The notes: generated by a model not told the origin, from the letters alone. Counted from the stretch's first letter, positions 41,256 to 49,811 are shown. The stretch: DNA of 51,365 bases from Phycisphaerales bacterium (GCA_022843545.1 JALHNL010000014.1:1-51365), one strand, 5' to 3'. Translations and numbers: made by a program.

Positions 41256-42944
41256 TCACCTTCCGCTCAGCCGAGTCCGGCGGCCGTTGAGCAGCGTGCC
41301 GATGGGGGTGTAGCGGACGAGGTAGCGGTAGGTGAGCAGCAGGAGCGCGGTGGTGGTGAGGGTGAGGATCGCGAACTCGAGCACGGGGTGCAGGTCGGTC
41401 CGCAGCAGCAGCGCCTGGCCCACGATGATCAGGGGCAGGTGGGCGAGGTAGAGCCAGTAGGCCGAGTCGGAGAGGTATCGCACCCACGGACGCGGTTTGG
41501 CCAGCAGCGACTCGAACAGACCGATGAGCCCGAGGGTCATGAGCCAGGCGTAGAGCGCCTGCAGAGCGCACGAGATCCACTGTCGTGCGGACTCCGCGGG
41601 CACCAGGGCGGCGGCCCGCTGGTCGTGGTAGCCGAACATGAGCCCGAAGGGGAGGATGACGAGGGCGGCGAGCAGCATGACGGGCCAGAATCGGCCGAGC
41701 CGGGCACCGGGCCCGCGGGCGATGAACACCCACGCGCCGAAGCCGAAGAACGTTGCGTACATGAGCAGCACGTGGGGCGGAGGGATGAGGCCGGCCGAGG
41801 CGTCAGGCCCGAAGCCCGGGACGGTTCCGCCCGAATGCATCCACGACTGCGCGACCATGGTCAGCGGGACGAGCCACAGCAGGCAGATCGGCGAGCCGGC
41901 CAGCACGGCAGGAAGTCGGACTACAGGGAATCGGTCGGCGAGCAGCACGACCAGAGCGAAGCCGGCGTTGAGCCAGCAGAGAACCCACAGGAACCAGAGG
42001 TGCTGAAAGAGCAACTCGCTGCGCAGGAGGTCGAGGATGCGCCACGATTCCGCGGCGCTCGGCGATCGGTCGGCCATTGCCGCGGTCGGGGTCGGCCCGA
42101 CGTCCGTCCCGGCGATCAGCCGGCGGATGCGCTCTCGGCCGGCGGCGACGGCCTCGAAGTCGATGGGCACCTTCAGCAGGTTGGCGATGAACTGGGTGGT
42201 CTGGCGATCGTGGCGCATCGCGCCCTCGGGGCGCTCGCGGGTGGCGCTGAGCGCGTTGAGGTCGGCGCCGGCGCGGAGGAGGAGTCGGGCGACCTCGACG
42301 CGGCCGAAGAAGCAGGCGGTGTGCAGGGGGGTGTTGCGGTCGCGGTAGGGGGCGCTGGGGTTGGCGCCGACTTCGAGCAGATACGCGGTGGCCTCGGGGG
42401 TGTCCTTGATGGCGGTCCAGCCCAGGGGCGTGACACCCAGGATGGGGTCGGGCTTGTCGAGGAGTTCGGATCCGGCGGCGTAGGCCCGCAGCCCTTCGAG
42501 GTCGCCGTGGGCGGCGACGGCCCAGATGTCGGGCGTGGGTGAGCGGCGGGCGGGCGCGGTGGCGGCGGATTCGCGCATCAGGAGCGACTTCTGCGAGACG
42601 GCCCAGTCGGAAGCGAGCCACATGGCGGGGATGATGGTGACGCACCCAAGCGCGAGCGGCAGGAGGATCCGGCGGGCGCGCTGGGACAGCAGGTGAGCCA
42701 GCCCCCGGTTGCGCCAGAGCATCGCGCTGAAGTAGCCGCTGAGGAGGAAGAAGAGCGGCATGCGGAAGCCGTGGATCGCGCCGACGAGGATGCCGAGTCC
42801 CAGCGAGGCCCGCTCGTCGGAGACGATCCACCCGATCCCGATGTACGCCAGCGCGGCGTGCAGCGCGATGCCCAGCAGCATGGCGAACGCGCGCAGGGCG
42901 TCCATGTCGTGGCGGCGGGCGTCGGGCGCGGACGGGTGGGTCAT
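41256..42944 (-). CDS. Acyltransferase-3 membrane protein with internal ankyrin repeats
   Basis: 562 residues. The first 112 residues are the start of an acyltransferase-3 domain: M-D-A-L-R-A-F-A-M-L-L-G-I-A-L-H, R-M-P-L-F-F-L-L-S-G-Y-F-S-A-M-L, third helix R-R-I-L-L-P-L-A-L-G. Residues about 140-232 form ankyrin-like repeats (W-A-V-A-A-H-G-D-L-E-G-L-R, V-T-P-L-G-W-T-A-I-K-D-T-P-E-A-T-A-Y-L-L-E-V-G-A-N, N-T-P-L-H-T-A-C-F-F-G-R-V-E-V-A-R-L-L-L-R-A-G-A-D). The remaining helices resume near residue 300. Overall closest to OpgC-like transferases that acylate glucans. ATG 42944. Confidence 0.85.
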   Translation of the reverse strand: MTHPSAPDARRHDMDALRAFAMLLGIALHAALAYIGIGWIVSDERASLGLGILVGAIHGFRMPLFFLLSGYFSAMLWRNRGLAHLLSQRARRILLPLALGCVTIIPAMWLASDWAVSQKSLLMRESAATAPARRSPTPDIWAVAAHGDLEGLRAYAAGSELLDKPDPILGVTPLGWTAIKDTPEATAYLLEVGANPSAPYRDRNTPLHTACFFGRVEVARLLLRAGADLNALSATRERPEGAMRHDRQTTQFIANLLKVPIDFEAVAAGRERIRRLIAGTDVGPTPTAAMADRSPSAAESWRILDLLRSELLFQHLWFLWVLCWLNAGFALVVLLADRFPVVRLPAVLAGSPICLLWLVPLTMVAQSWMHSGGTVPGFGPDASAGLIPPPHVLLMYATFFGFGAWVFIARGPGARLGRFWPVMLLAALVILPFGLMFGYHDQRAAALVPAESARQWISCALQALYAWLMTLGLIGLFESLLAKPRPWVRYLSDSAYWLYLAHLPLIIVGQALLLRTDLHPVLEFAILTLTTTALLLLTYRYLVRYTPIGTLLNGRRTRLSGR

Positions 42945-43066
42945 GGGTTCGTGTTCCGGATTGGCATGGCGCTTCGACGCGGCGCGGTCACGCACAGGGT
43001 GGTTGATCGGAATCGCGCGAGCGGGATTGCGGGGCGCGGGCGTTCAAGCTCCGTCGCGGCTGGGCG

Positions 43067-43969
43067 TCAGCGCGGGGCTGGGGTGATCCTCATCCACTCC
43101 CGGTAGACGTCGTAGAGAGCGCCCAGGATGAGCAGTGCGCCCACGGCGCGGAAGATCGGCGCGGCCACGGCGTCGGCCTCGGCGGAAGCGAAGACTCTCG
43201 CGGCGGGGCCCGCCGCCGGGAGCGTGTGGGCCACCATGAGCAGACCCAGCGCGCCATGCAGCGCGGCGCTCATCCATCCGATCCAGGCGCGGCGCTGGCC
43301 CTGGACCAGGATCGTGGCGTACATCAGGGCGAGGAGTGCGAAAAGGGCCAGGGTGGTCGCTCGCAGCCAGCCCGTTCGAAAGGCTTCGGTCAGTTCCAGG
43401 CCCGCGACGGGCAGCCGGCCGAACGAGGCGGTGTGGGTGAAGGTCATGGGTGCGGCGTACATGAAGACCGGAAGCGCCAGGGTTGCCGCGAAGGCAAGTC
43501 CCGCGGTCCAGCGTGGCATCCGCTCGGGCCCGTGCCTGGGCTTCCAAGGCAGAGCGGTGGGGTTATGCCGTCGCCACCATCCGAACAGAGCGAAGGCCAC
43601 CACCAGCATGCCGAGCCACTTCAGAAAGAACTCACCCCGGTCAATCGCCTTGGTCGGGTCCAGGGCCGCCAGCACGGAGGCTGTGATGGCGCCGGCCATC
43701 GACCAGATCATGAAGTGATGGGAGTAGGCGGGCTCGATCAGCGCGGGGCGCTGGTGGTATCGCGCGGCCACCTCGGCGGGGCGGCCGAAGCTCCGAAGCA
43801 GCGCCATCACCGTGCCCGGGTCGGCCGTTGCGCCCACGGCCCGCGTCTTGGCGGCGAGTTCGTCGGCCAGCAAGGACCTCAGCTCGAGGGCTACGTCTTC
43901 GCGGCGACTACGCGGAAGGCAGCGGGCGACGTCGCGGACATACGCATCAATGACTTCGTGAGCGTTCAT
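43067..43969 (-). CDS. HAAS-domain membrane protein paired with PadR regulator
   Basis: 300 residues. The N-terminal 75 residues are the HAAS signalling domain (Y-V-R-D-V-A-R-C-L-P-R-S-R-R-E-D-V-A-L-E-L-R-S-L-L, F-G-R-P-A-E-V-A-A-R-Y). Six or so membrane helices follow. HAAS proteins are nearly always encoded beside PadR regulators and are thought to form a sensing pair. Here ATG 43969 overlaps the PadR stop as ATGA. Confidence 0.85.
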   Translation of the reverse strand: MNAHEVIDAYVRDVARCLPRSRREDVALELRSLLADELAAKTRAVGATADPGTVMALLRSFGRPAEVAARYHQRPALIEPAYSHHFMIWSMAGAITASVLAALDPTKAIDRGEFFLKWLGMLVVAFALFGWWRRHNPTALPWKPRHGPERMPRWTAGLAFAATLALPVFMYAAPMTFTHTASFGRLPVAGLELTEAFRTGWLRATTLALFALLALMYATILVQGQRRAWIGWMSAALHGALGLLMVAHTLPAAGPAARVFASAEADAVAAPIFRAVGALLILGALYDVYREWMRITPAPR

Positions 43970-44298
43970 CGCCGTCTCCCATCCAGGAGCCCGTCCATCA
44001 CACGCACCTGATCGCGCCAGGCTTCCGTCAGCGCGGCCAGCGTTCGCTCTCCCTCAGCGTTCAGGCGGTAGTAGCGGCGTGGCGTCTGCTCGGTGTTCCA
44101 CTCGCTGGAGAGCAGCCCTTGCGACTCCAAGCGACGCAAAAGCGGGTAGAGCGTGCCCTCCTCGATCGGCATGCCGCCCTCGGCCAGCGCCTGCCGCAGC
44201 GAGTAGCCGTACTGCGGCGTGCGCAGCCGAGAGAGCACGGCGAGCACGAGCACACCTCGTCGCAGTTCGGACAGGCCTGAGTTCTCGCGGTCAACCAT
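43966..44298 (-). CDS. PadR-family transcriptional regulator
   Basis: 110 residues. Winged helix-turn-helix: L-R-R-G-V-L-V-L-A-V-L-S, Q-Y-G-Y-S-L-R-Q-A-L, E-E-G-T-L-Y-P-L-L-R-R-L-E-S-Q-G-L-L, R-R-Y-Y-R-L-N-A-E-G. It ends in a dimer helix. The ATG at 44298 lies about 20 bases after the predicted transcription start, so the leader is very short and has no Shine-Dalgarno. A palindrome on its own -10 box implies autoregulation. First gene of a two-gene operon. Confidence 0.92.
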   Translation of the reverse strand: MVDRENSGLSELRRGVLVLAVLSRLRTPQYGYSLRQALAEGGMPIEEGTLYPLLRRLESQGLLSSEWNTEQTPRRYYRLNAEGERTLAALTEAWRDQVRVMDGLLDGRRR

Positions 44299-44317
44299 GT
44301 GATGCCCAGTGCTGTGT

Positions 44318-44352
44318 GCTATACAGTATAGCCTCACATAGCACTGTGTCAA
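44318..44352 (-). promoter_or_regulatory. PadR promoter with operator on the -10 box
   Basis: On the minus strand TTGACA (44352-44347), a 16-base spacer, then TATACT (44330-44325): near-perfect sigma-70 boxes. The perfect 15-base palindrome GCTATACTGTATAGC (44332-44318) covers the -10 box and resembles PadR operators (ATAC/GTAT half-sites). Confidence 0.8.
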
Positions 44353-44414
44353 GCACAGTAGTGGTTTTGTGTCGCGATTCCGCGTTCAGTCGGGGCGAAT
44401 CGCTGAGGGGCTGA

Positions 44415-45497
44415 TCAAGCCGCCGCCGCGGCGGGCTTGGCGGCGGTGGCGGGCTTGGCGGGCAGGGCGGCGGCGACCATTTCGTCGATGATGCGGTCGA
44501 GGCTGTATTCTTGCTTCCAGCGCGGGAAGTGGGCGCGGAACTTGGCCATGCTGGTGTAGTAGCAGATGTGGTCGCCCACGCGGTTGGTGGGGGAGTAGGT
44601 GAGCTGGGGGCGTTTGCCGCAGCGCTGCTCGATGAGGGTGACGCATTCGATGAGGCTGGCGGCGTTGGCGCGTCCGCCGCCGAGGTTGTAGACCTCGCCC
44701 GGGCGGGGGTTCTGGGCGAAGTGCCAGAAGGCATTGATGACGTCGTGGCAGTGGATCTGGTCGCGGACCTGCTTGCCCTTGTAGCCGAAGATGGTGTAGG
44801 GGCGTTCCTCGACGGCGCACTTGACGAGATAGTTGAGGAACCCGTGGAGCTCGACGCCGGCGTGCTGGGGCCCGGTGAGGCAGCCGCCGCGGAAGATGCC
44901 GGTCTTGAGGCCGAAGTAGCGACCGTACTCCTGGGCGAGCAGATCGCCGGCGGCCTTGCTGACGCCGAAGAGCGAGTGGGTGTTCTGATCGATGGAGAGG
45001 GACTCGTCGATACCGTCGCGCAGATCGGGGCGGGCGTAGTCGAAGCGGGTCTCGTGCTCGATGATGGGCAGGTGGTTGGGGGCGTCGCCGTAGACCTTGT
45101 TGGTGGAGACCTGGATGAAGACCGCGTCCGGGCGGTGCTGGCGGCAGGCCTCGAGGAGGTTGAGCGTGCCCATCGCGTTGACTTCGAAGTCGTCAAAGAC
45201 GCGCTTGGCGGCCAGGTCGTGGCTGGGCTGCGCGGCGGCGTGGATGACGAGCTCGATCGGCTCGTGGCGGAAGAGCTCGCCCACGGCGGCGCGGTCGCGG
45301 ATGTCGAGCGTGACGTGCTCGAAGTTGGCGCACTGGGCCTGCAGGCGGCGGCGGTTGGCGGTGGTGTCGCCCTTTGGGCCGAAGAAGTCGGCGCGCATGT
45401 TGTTGTCCACGCCCAGCACGCGGAAGCCCATGGCGTTGAAGAAGGTGACGGCCTCGGAACCGATGAGGCCGGAAGAGCCGGTGACGAGCACGTTCAT
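44415..45497 (-). CDS. NAD-dependent CDP-paratose-2-epimerase-like sugar epimerase
   Basis: 360 residues, extended short-chain dehydrogenase. NAD-binding G-S-S-G-L-I-G near residue 7, G-V-D-N-N, H-A-A-A-Q-P-S-H, I-Q-V-S-T-N-K-V-Y-G. The usual Y-x-x-x-K reads F-G-V-S-K in H-S-L-F-G-V-S-K, so the catalytic tyrosine is phenylalanine; this is shared by a subgroup of this family. Then G-G-C-L-T-G-P-Q-H-A-G-V-E-L-H-G-F-L and Y-N-L-G-G-G. The tail is A/K/P-rich. Likely supplies a modified nucleotide sugar to the adjoining glycan locus. Last gene of a three-gene run. Confidence 0.88.
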   Translation of the reverse strand: MNVLVTGSSGLIGSEAVTFFNAMGFRVLGVDNNMRADFFGPKGDTTANRRRLQAQCANFEHVTLDIRDRAAVGELFRHEPIELVIHAAAQPSHDLAAKRVFDDFEVNAMGTLNLLEACRQHRPDAVFIQVSTNKVYGDAPNHLPIIEHETRFDYARPDLRDGIDESLSIDQNTHSLFGVSKAAGDLLAQEYGRYFGLKTGIFRGGCLTGPQHAGVELHGFLNYLVKCAVEERPYTIFGYKGKQVRDQIHCHDVINAFWHFAQNPRPGEVYNLGGGRANAASLIECVTLIEQRCGKRPQLTYSPTNRVGDHICYYTSMAKFRAHFPRWKQEYSLDRIIDEMVAAALPAKPATAAKPAAAAA

Positions 45498-45524
45498 GTC
45501 GAAGTCCTCTGAGAGTTGGCGTGT

Positions 45525-46247
45525 TCAGTATTCGGGTGACCAGTTGGCGGGCCAGGGGAAGCCGTCGCCCGCTTCGGCGAGGCGCTGGATCAGGCGGCGG
45601 TGGGCGAAGAAGGCGTCCACCGAGGCGAGTTCCTGGTCCGGGCGGCGCCAGAAGTCGCCGATCTGGACGAGCACGAAGCCCAGCGGTCGCAGCGCGTCCA
45701 TGAGTTCGGGGAGCAGCGGCGTCTGCTTGCCGTAACCGCGCGTGAGCCACGACTCCAGATGGAGCATGTCGGCGGCTTCGAAGGTCTTGAGGCCGCCGCG
45801 GATGACCTGGAGTTCGCCGCCCTGCACATCGACCTTGATGACCTGGGGCTGGGGGAGGCGCTTCTCGGCGACGAAGTCGTCGAGGCGGCGGATGGGGACG
45901 TTGATCTTCTGCTCGGCGGGGACGTTGCCGACGAGCAGGGAACTGCCGACGCCGGCGGGTTCGGACCAAAAGGGGGCGTGCCCGTTGCTTTCGCCCAGCG
46001 CGATGTTGTGCAGGCGGAAAGACGGGTTGTTGCGCAGGGCCCACTCCAGAACACGGTCATAGTCGGGGCGGAGACCGGCGAGGGGCTCGAACAGTTCGAA
46101 CGAAGCCTCGGGGAAGACGTCGCGCAGCGAGGTGGACCACGCGGCGTTGGAGCCGCCCACGTCAAACACCACCCGCGGCGAAAAGCCCAGCGCGCTGAGC
46201 CGGGAGAAGAGCTGGCGTTCACAGTGGGCGAATTCGACGGCGGGCAT
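45525..46247 (-). CDS. FkbM-family methyltransferase (short form)
   Basis: 240 residues. Motif I is V-V-F-D-V-G-G-S-N-A-A-W-S, followed by F-E-L-F-E-P-L-A-G and I-A-L-G-E-S-N-G. Then L-D-D-F-V and P-Q-V-I-K-V-D-V-Q-G-G-E (about 132-143), with H-L-E-S-W. Complete FkbM domain, no extra C-terminal module. It lies 18 bases after the longer FkbM gene and 27 bases before the epimerase, so the three are an operon. GAGG precedes ATG 46247. Probably O-methylates a sugar of the surface glycan. Confidence 0.88.
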   Translation of the reverse strand: MPAVEFAHCERQLFSRLSALGFSPRVVFDVGGSNAAWSTSLRDVFPEASFELFEPLAGLRPDYDRVLEWALRNNPSFRLHNIALGESNGHAPFWSEPAGVGSSLLVGNVPAEQKINVPIRRLDDFVAEKRLPQPQVIKVDVQGGELQVIRGGLKTFEAADMLHLESWLTRGYGKQTPLLPELMDALRPLGFVLVQIGDFWRRPDQELASVDAFFAHRRLIQRLAEAGDGFPWPANWSPEY

Positions 46248-46265
46248 GGCGGAAGTCCTCGGGGT

Positions 46266-47339
46266 TCAGGCGGCGTGGGTGGCGGCGGGCTGGTCGGCGC
46301 TGGCGTAGCGGGCGTAGAGCGGGATAACCTCGATCCCCGCGGCGCGGAGCGAGGCCGACGACTCCCACAGCGCGGCCTCGTGGGCGTCGGAAGACAGCAC
46401 AACCACGTCGATGCCCGCGGCCCGGGCGGCCGAGGGGCTGATGATCGGGAGCGTGCCGAGGGTCGCGCCCGCCGCGGCGGCGCGGTCGTCAAGGATGGCG
46501 GCGATCGGCAGGGGCGCGCCGTCGAGCCGCTGGATCGCGCGGCGTGTGTGCGAGCCCGCGCCGTAGAGAGCCGCACGGCGCCGGCCATTGGCCCGGGCGC
46601 GGCGCAGGGCATCGCCGATGCGTCCGGCGGGCGAGAGGTCGGGGAGGTCTTTGCGGGCGCGGAGGGCGGCGAGCACGTCGGCGCGAAGCCAGAGCGCGTC
46701 GGCGTAGGAGGTCTGCTGCTCGTTGCCCTTCACCACCAGATCATGGATCTGGTGGAGCATGAACCCGCGCGAGGTGAGGAACTGGTCGATCTGCGAGAAG
46801 GTGGCGCAGCCCTCGTACTCGGGCGCGAACTGGCACTCGCAGTTCACCGCGGAGGCCGTCTGCAGCAGGTTGCTGGCGCCCTTGAGCACTTCGAGGTCGA
46901 AGCCCTGGGCGTCCACCTTGATGAAGTCGGCGTGAGCGATGCCGTGCTCGTGGGCCCAGGCGTCGAGCGTGACCACGGGCACCTTGACCACTTCGCGGGT
47001 CTGGTACCACTGGCCGTAGTAGGTCTTGCCCAGCGCGCTGGGCTTCAGGAGCGACGAGCACCAGTGATTGTCGGTGACGTGGAAGTCCGCCGAGCCGCAG
47101 GATGAGCCGCAGGCCAGGGGGTAGGTGCGGACGCCGGGCAGGCCGTGGACGCCGCGGAGGAGCAGTTGATAGGTCTCGGGCGCAGGCTCAAAGGCGTGGA
47201 CCTGGGCGTGGGGGAACTCGCCCAGCATCCGGCGCACGGTGAGGCCTTCGTTGGCGCCCACGTCGACCATGACCAGGGCCCGGTCGCGGTCAAACACGCG
47301 GGCGATGGAGCTGTAGCAGTCGTACTCGAACTGACGCAT
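46266..47339 (-). CDS. FkbM methyltransferase with C-terminal Rossmann-like module
   Basis: 357 residues. The FkbM domain spans about 20-240: V-M-V-D-V-G-A-N-E-G-L-T, A-F-E-P-A-P-E, V-V-T-L-D-A-W, A-D-F-I-K-V-D-A-Q-G-F-D. Residues 254-345 form a second domain: A-L-Y-G-A-G-S-H-T-R-R, P-I-A-A-I-L-D-D, L-P-I-I-S-P, V-V-V-L-S-S-D-A-H-E, V-I-P-L-Y. The same module ends the two genes on the other side of the divergent promoter region. GGAG eight bases upstream of ATG 47339. First gene of the minus-strand operon. Confidence 0.88.
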   Translation of the reverse strand: MRQFEYDCYSSIARVFDRDRALVMVDVGANEGLTVRRMLGEFPHAQVHAFEPAPETYQLLLRGVHGLPGVRTYPLACGSSCGSADFHVTDNHWCSSLLKPSALGKTYYGQWYQTREVVKVPVVTLDAWAHEHGIAHADFIKVDAQGFDLEVLKGASNLLQTASAVNCECQFAPEYEGCATFSQIDQFLTSRGFMLHQIHDLVVKGNEQQTSYADALWLRADVLAALRARKDLPDLSPAGRIGDALRRARANGRRRAALYGAGSHTRRAIQRLDGAPLPIAAILDDRAAAAGATLGTLPIISPSAARAAGIDVVVLSSDAHEAALWESSASLRAAGIEVIPLYARYASADQPAATHAA

Positions 47340-47573
47340 GGACGCTCCTGGTCGGTCGAGGCAAGGGGGCGGGGGTCGAGGGTTCGGGAGACGGGGGCTG
47401 TTCGGATTATCGGAGCCGGGGAGGGGGGGTCTTGAGGCGGGTGCGGGAAGTGACGCGCGGATTTCGGAGATTGCGCCGGTTCGGGCGGAAAGGGCTCAAC
47501 TCGGGCCGAATGCGCGATAGCCGCGGGGCGGTCGGGCCGATGGATACTGGGCCCAGACCGGGCGGGAGCCCCC

Positions 47574-48707
47574 ATGAGCACGACCGACGTGTGGTTCGCC
47601 ATCCCCAGCGCCAGCCCCGAGAAGTGCCGCAAGGTGCTGCCCGTGTGGCGCAAGCAGGGGTACAAGATCGCCATCCTGCAGAACTTCGAGCGGGGCGACA
47701 TCCCGGCGGACATCGTGCGGTGGTTCGACGCGTACCCCGGCTGGCCCGAGAGCGTCAACATCCTCTGCCGGGACATCGTGCCCAAGGACTGCCGGCTCAT
47801 CGTGACCGGCGGCGACGACATGCTGCCCGACCCGAACCACACGGCGGCCGAGCTCGCCGACCAGTTCTTCGAGCGCTTCCCCGACGGCTTCGGCGTCATG
47901 CAGCCCCACGGCGATGAGTTCATGTGCGCCAAGCGCTACTGCGGGTCGCCGTTCATCGGGCGGGCGTTCTTCGAGCGGATGTACGGCGGGCGGGGCCCGA
48001 TGCACGGCGGGTATCACCACAACTACGCGGACAACGAGCTGTACTGGGTGGCGCGGGGCCTGGGCGCGCTGTGGGCGCGGGACGACCTGTCGCACTTCCA
48101 CGATCACTTCACGCGCGACGGGCGGGCGCAGCCCAAGTACTGGGCGAGCGTGAAGCAGCGCGACCTGAGCGACTGCCTGCTGTACTACTCGCGCGTTCAC
48201 GGTCACTTCCCCGGGCACGAGCCGGCCGCGCGGGCGGGCGGCGCGGCGCATGAGTACGACCGGTCCATGCCCAAGGGCGAGATGCTCACGCTGGCGGAGC
48301 AGCGGCTGTTCCGCGTCGCCATCGACAACCCGTACGCCGAGCGGCTGGCCGGCGCGCTGATGACCTGCGCCGACCTGGGGCAGGACCCGGTGGGCATATA
48401 CGGCTTCGGGCTGCACACGCAGGTGGCGGGCAGCGCGCTGCGCGAGCCGCCCGTGAAGGTCGCGTGCATCATCGACGACAACGCCGCCAATCACGGGCGC
48501 GTGGCGTGGGGGATGCCCGTGGTCTCGCGCGAGGCGGCGCTGCGCCTGGGCCTCAAGGCCGTCATCCTCTCCGGGCAGTCCGTCGAGGACCGCCTGTGGG
48601 ACAACGCGGCGATCTTCCGCGAGCGGGGCGTGGCGGTGCATCGGTTGTACGGGCGCTCCGTTGACGGGGCCGACGCGACCACCCGGCTGCAACTGCTCAA
48701 GGCCTAG
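47574..48707 (+). CDS. Putative GT-A-type glycosyltransferase with C-terminal Rossmann-like module
   Basis: 377 residues. Residues 1-260 look like a GT-A glycosyltransferase: V-W-F-A-I-P-S-A-S, I-V-T-G-G-D-D-M-L-P-D (D81, D82 as possible metal ligands), H-N-Y-A-D-N-E-L-Y-W-V (153-155), and a His/Asp-rich S-H-F-H-D-H-F (173-179). The exact family is not recognised. Residues 271-360 are the shared module: I-Y-G-F-G-L-H-T-Q, C-I-I-D-D, M-P-V-V-S-R, A-V-I-L-S-G-Q-S, L-W-D-N-A, V-H-R-L-Y. GGGAG precedes ATG 47574. Twelve bases separate it from the SGNH gene. Confidence 0.75.
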   Translation: MSTTDVWFAIPSASPEKCRKVLPVWRKQGYKIAILQNFERGDIPADIVRWFDAYPGWPESVNILCRDIVPKDCRLIVTGGDDMLPDPNHTAAELADQFFERFPDGFGVMQPHGDEFMCAKRYCGSPFIGRAFFERMYGGRGPMHGGYHHNYADNELYWVARGLGALWARDDLSHFHDHFTRDGRAQPKYWASVKQRDLSDCLLYYSRVHGHFPGHEPAARAGGAAHEYDRSMPKGEMLTLAEQRLFRVAIDNPYAERLAGALMTCADLGQDPVGIYGFGLHTQVAGSALREPPVKVACIIDDNAANHGRVAWGMPVVSREAALRLGLKAVILSGQSVEDRLWDNAAIFRERGVAVHRLYGRSVDGADATTRLQLLKA

Positions 48708-48719
48708 GCGCCGATACCC

Positions 48720-49811
48720 ATGATCCACGTCATCGGCGACAGCCACGTCTCGGTGTTCACGGGCCTTCACGGCGTGTGCCCGCGCTACGACGAGGCGCGC
48801 TCACAGGCCATGCCGGGCTTCCGCGTCTGGCATGTCGGCGCGTATCTCGCGTTCTCCGTGTCGCGAGCGGGGCACGAAGCTCGGCGGCGCGTCCGCGCGT
48901 GCCTGGCGCACGCACCGGCCGGCGCACGCGTGCTGATGTGCTTCGGCGAGATCGACTGCCGGAACCACGTGGTGAAGCGCGCCGCCGGCGACCGCCGGAT
49001 CAGCGGCGTGGCGGCTGGCGTGGCCCGGGCGTATGTGCGGGCGGCGGCGCGCCTGGCGCGCGGGCGTGATCTGGCGTTCATGGCTGTGCCCCCGCCCACG
49101 GTGGCGCAGCACGGCAACACCATCCAGCCCACGCAGGGCACGTTTGCGCAGCGGCGGCGCGCGGTCGAGGCCTTCAACCACGCGATGAAGCGTGAGGCGC
49201 GGGCCGTCGGCGCGCGCGTCGTGAGCGCCGGGGATGAACTGGCTACCCGCGCGGGCGAGCCCAACCCGGCGTACTTCGCCGACGGTGTACACGTTGATCC
49301 GCGGGCTCTGCCCGTCCTGCTGGCGGCGCTGGCGAAGGCCGGCTGGGCGATCACCGATCCGACGACCCATGTGGCGGCGGCCTCGCTCGCGGCGGTGCCC
49401 CCGCCACCGACGGTGAGCCTCCCCGGCGGGCTGAACGATGCGGGCGCGGCGCGGGCGGTGCTGCTCGAGTTGGCGCTGTCGCGCTGCCGGGCGCTGGGTG
49501 CACGGTCGATCGCCATCCTGGGCGCGGGCAGGCACACGCGCGATCTGCCCATGGAGGCCATCGCCCGCGCCGGGCTGAGCGTCGCGGCGATTCTGGACGA
49601 CGAGCCGCGAGTGGATCACCTCGGCGGCGTGCCGGTGAGGCGTTTGGCCCGCGGGCTGCGCGGGTTTGGGGCCGTGCTGGTGTCGTCGGACGCGTACGAG
49701 CAGCGTCTGATGGAGCGTGCGCACGCCGTACTGGGCAGAGCGATGCCCGTGGTGCCTATCTACTCGTGGCGAACGGCCCCGCCGCCGGCAGCGTCGAAGT
49801 TGGCGCGGTGA
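48720..49811 (+). CDS. SGNH-fold hydrolase with C-terminal Rossmann-like module
   Basis: 363 residues. Block I I-G-D-S-H (nucleophile S8), G-E-I-D-C-R-N-H (oxyanion N82) and Y-F-A-D-G-V-H-V-D (D188, H191) form a full SGNH catalytic set, as in esterases that deacetylate glycans. Residues 262-351 repeat the module of its neighbours: A-I-L-G-A-G-R-H-T-R-D, V-A-A-I-L-D-D, G-V-P-V, G-A-V-L-V-S-S-D-A-Y-E, V-V-P-I-Y. No signal peptide, so it acts in the cytoplasm, perhaps on a lipid- or nucleotide-linked sugar. Its last 56 bases overlap the convergent glycosyltransferase gene. Confidence 0.82.
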   Translation: MIHVIGDSHVSVFTGLHGVCPRYDEARSQAMPGFRVWHVGAYLAFSVSRAGHEARRRVRACLAHAPAGARVLMCFGEIDCRNHVVKRAAGDRRISGVAAGVARAYVRAAARLARGRDLAFMAVPPPTVAQHGNTIQPTQGTFAQRRRAVEAFNHAMKREARAVGARVVSAGDELATRAGEPNPAYFADGVHVDPRALPVLLAALAKAGWAITDPTTHVAAASLAAVPPPPTVSLPGGLNDAGAARAVLLELALSRCRALGARSIAILGAGRHTRDLPMEAIARAGLSVAAILDDEPRVDHLGGVPVRRLARGLRGFGAVLVSSDAYEQRLMERAHAVLGRAMPVVPIYSWRTAPPPAASKLAR

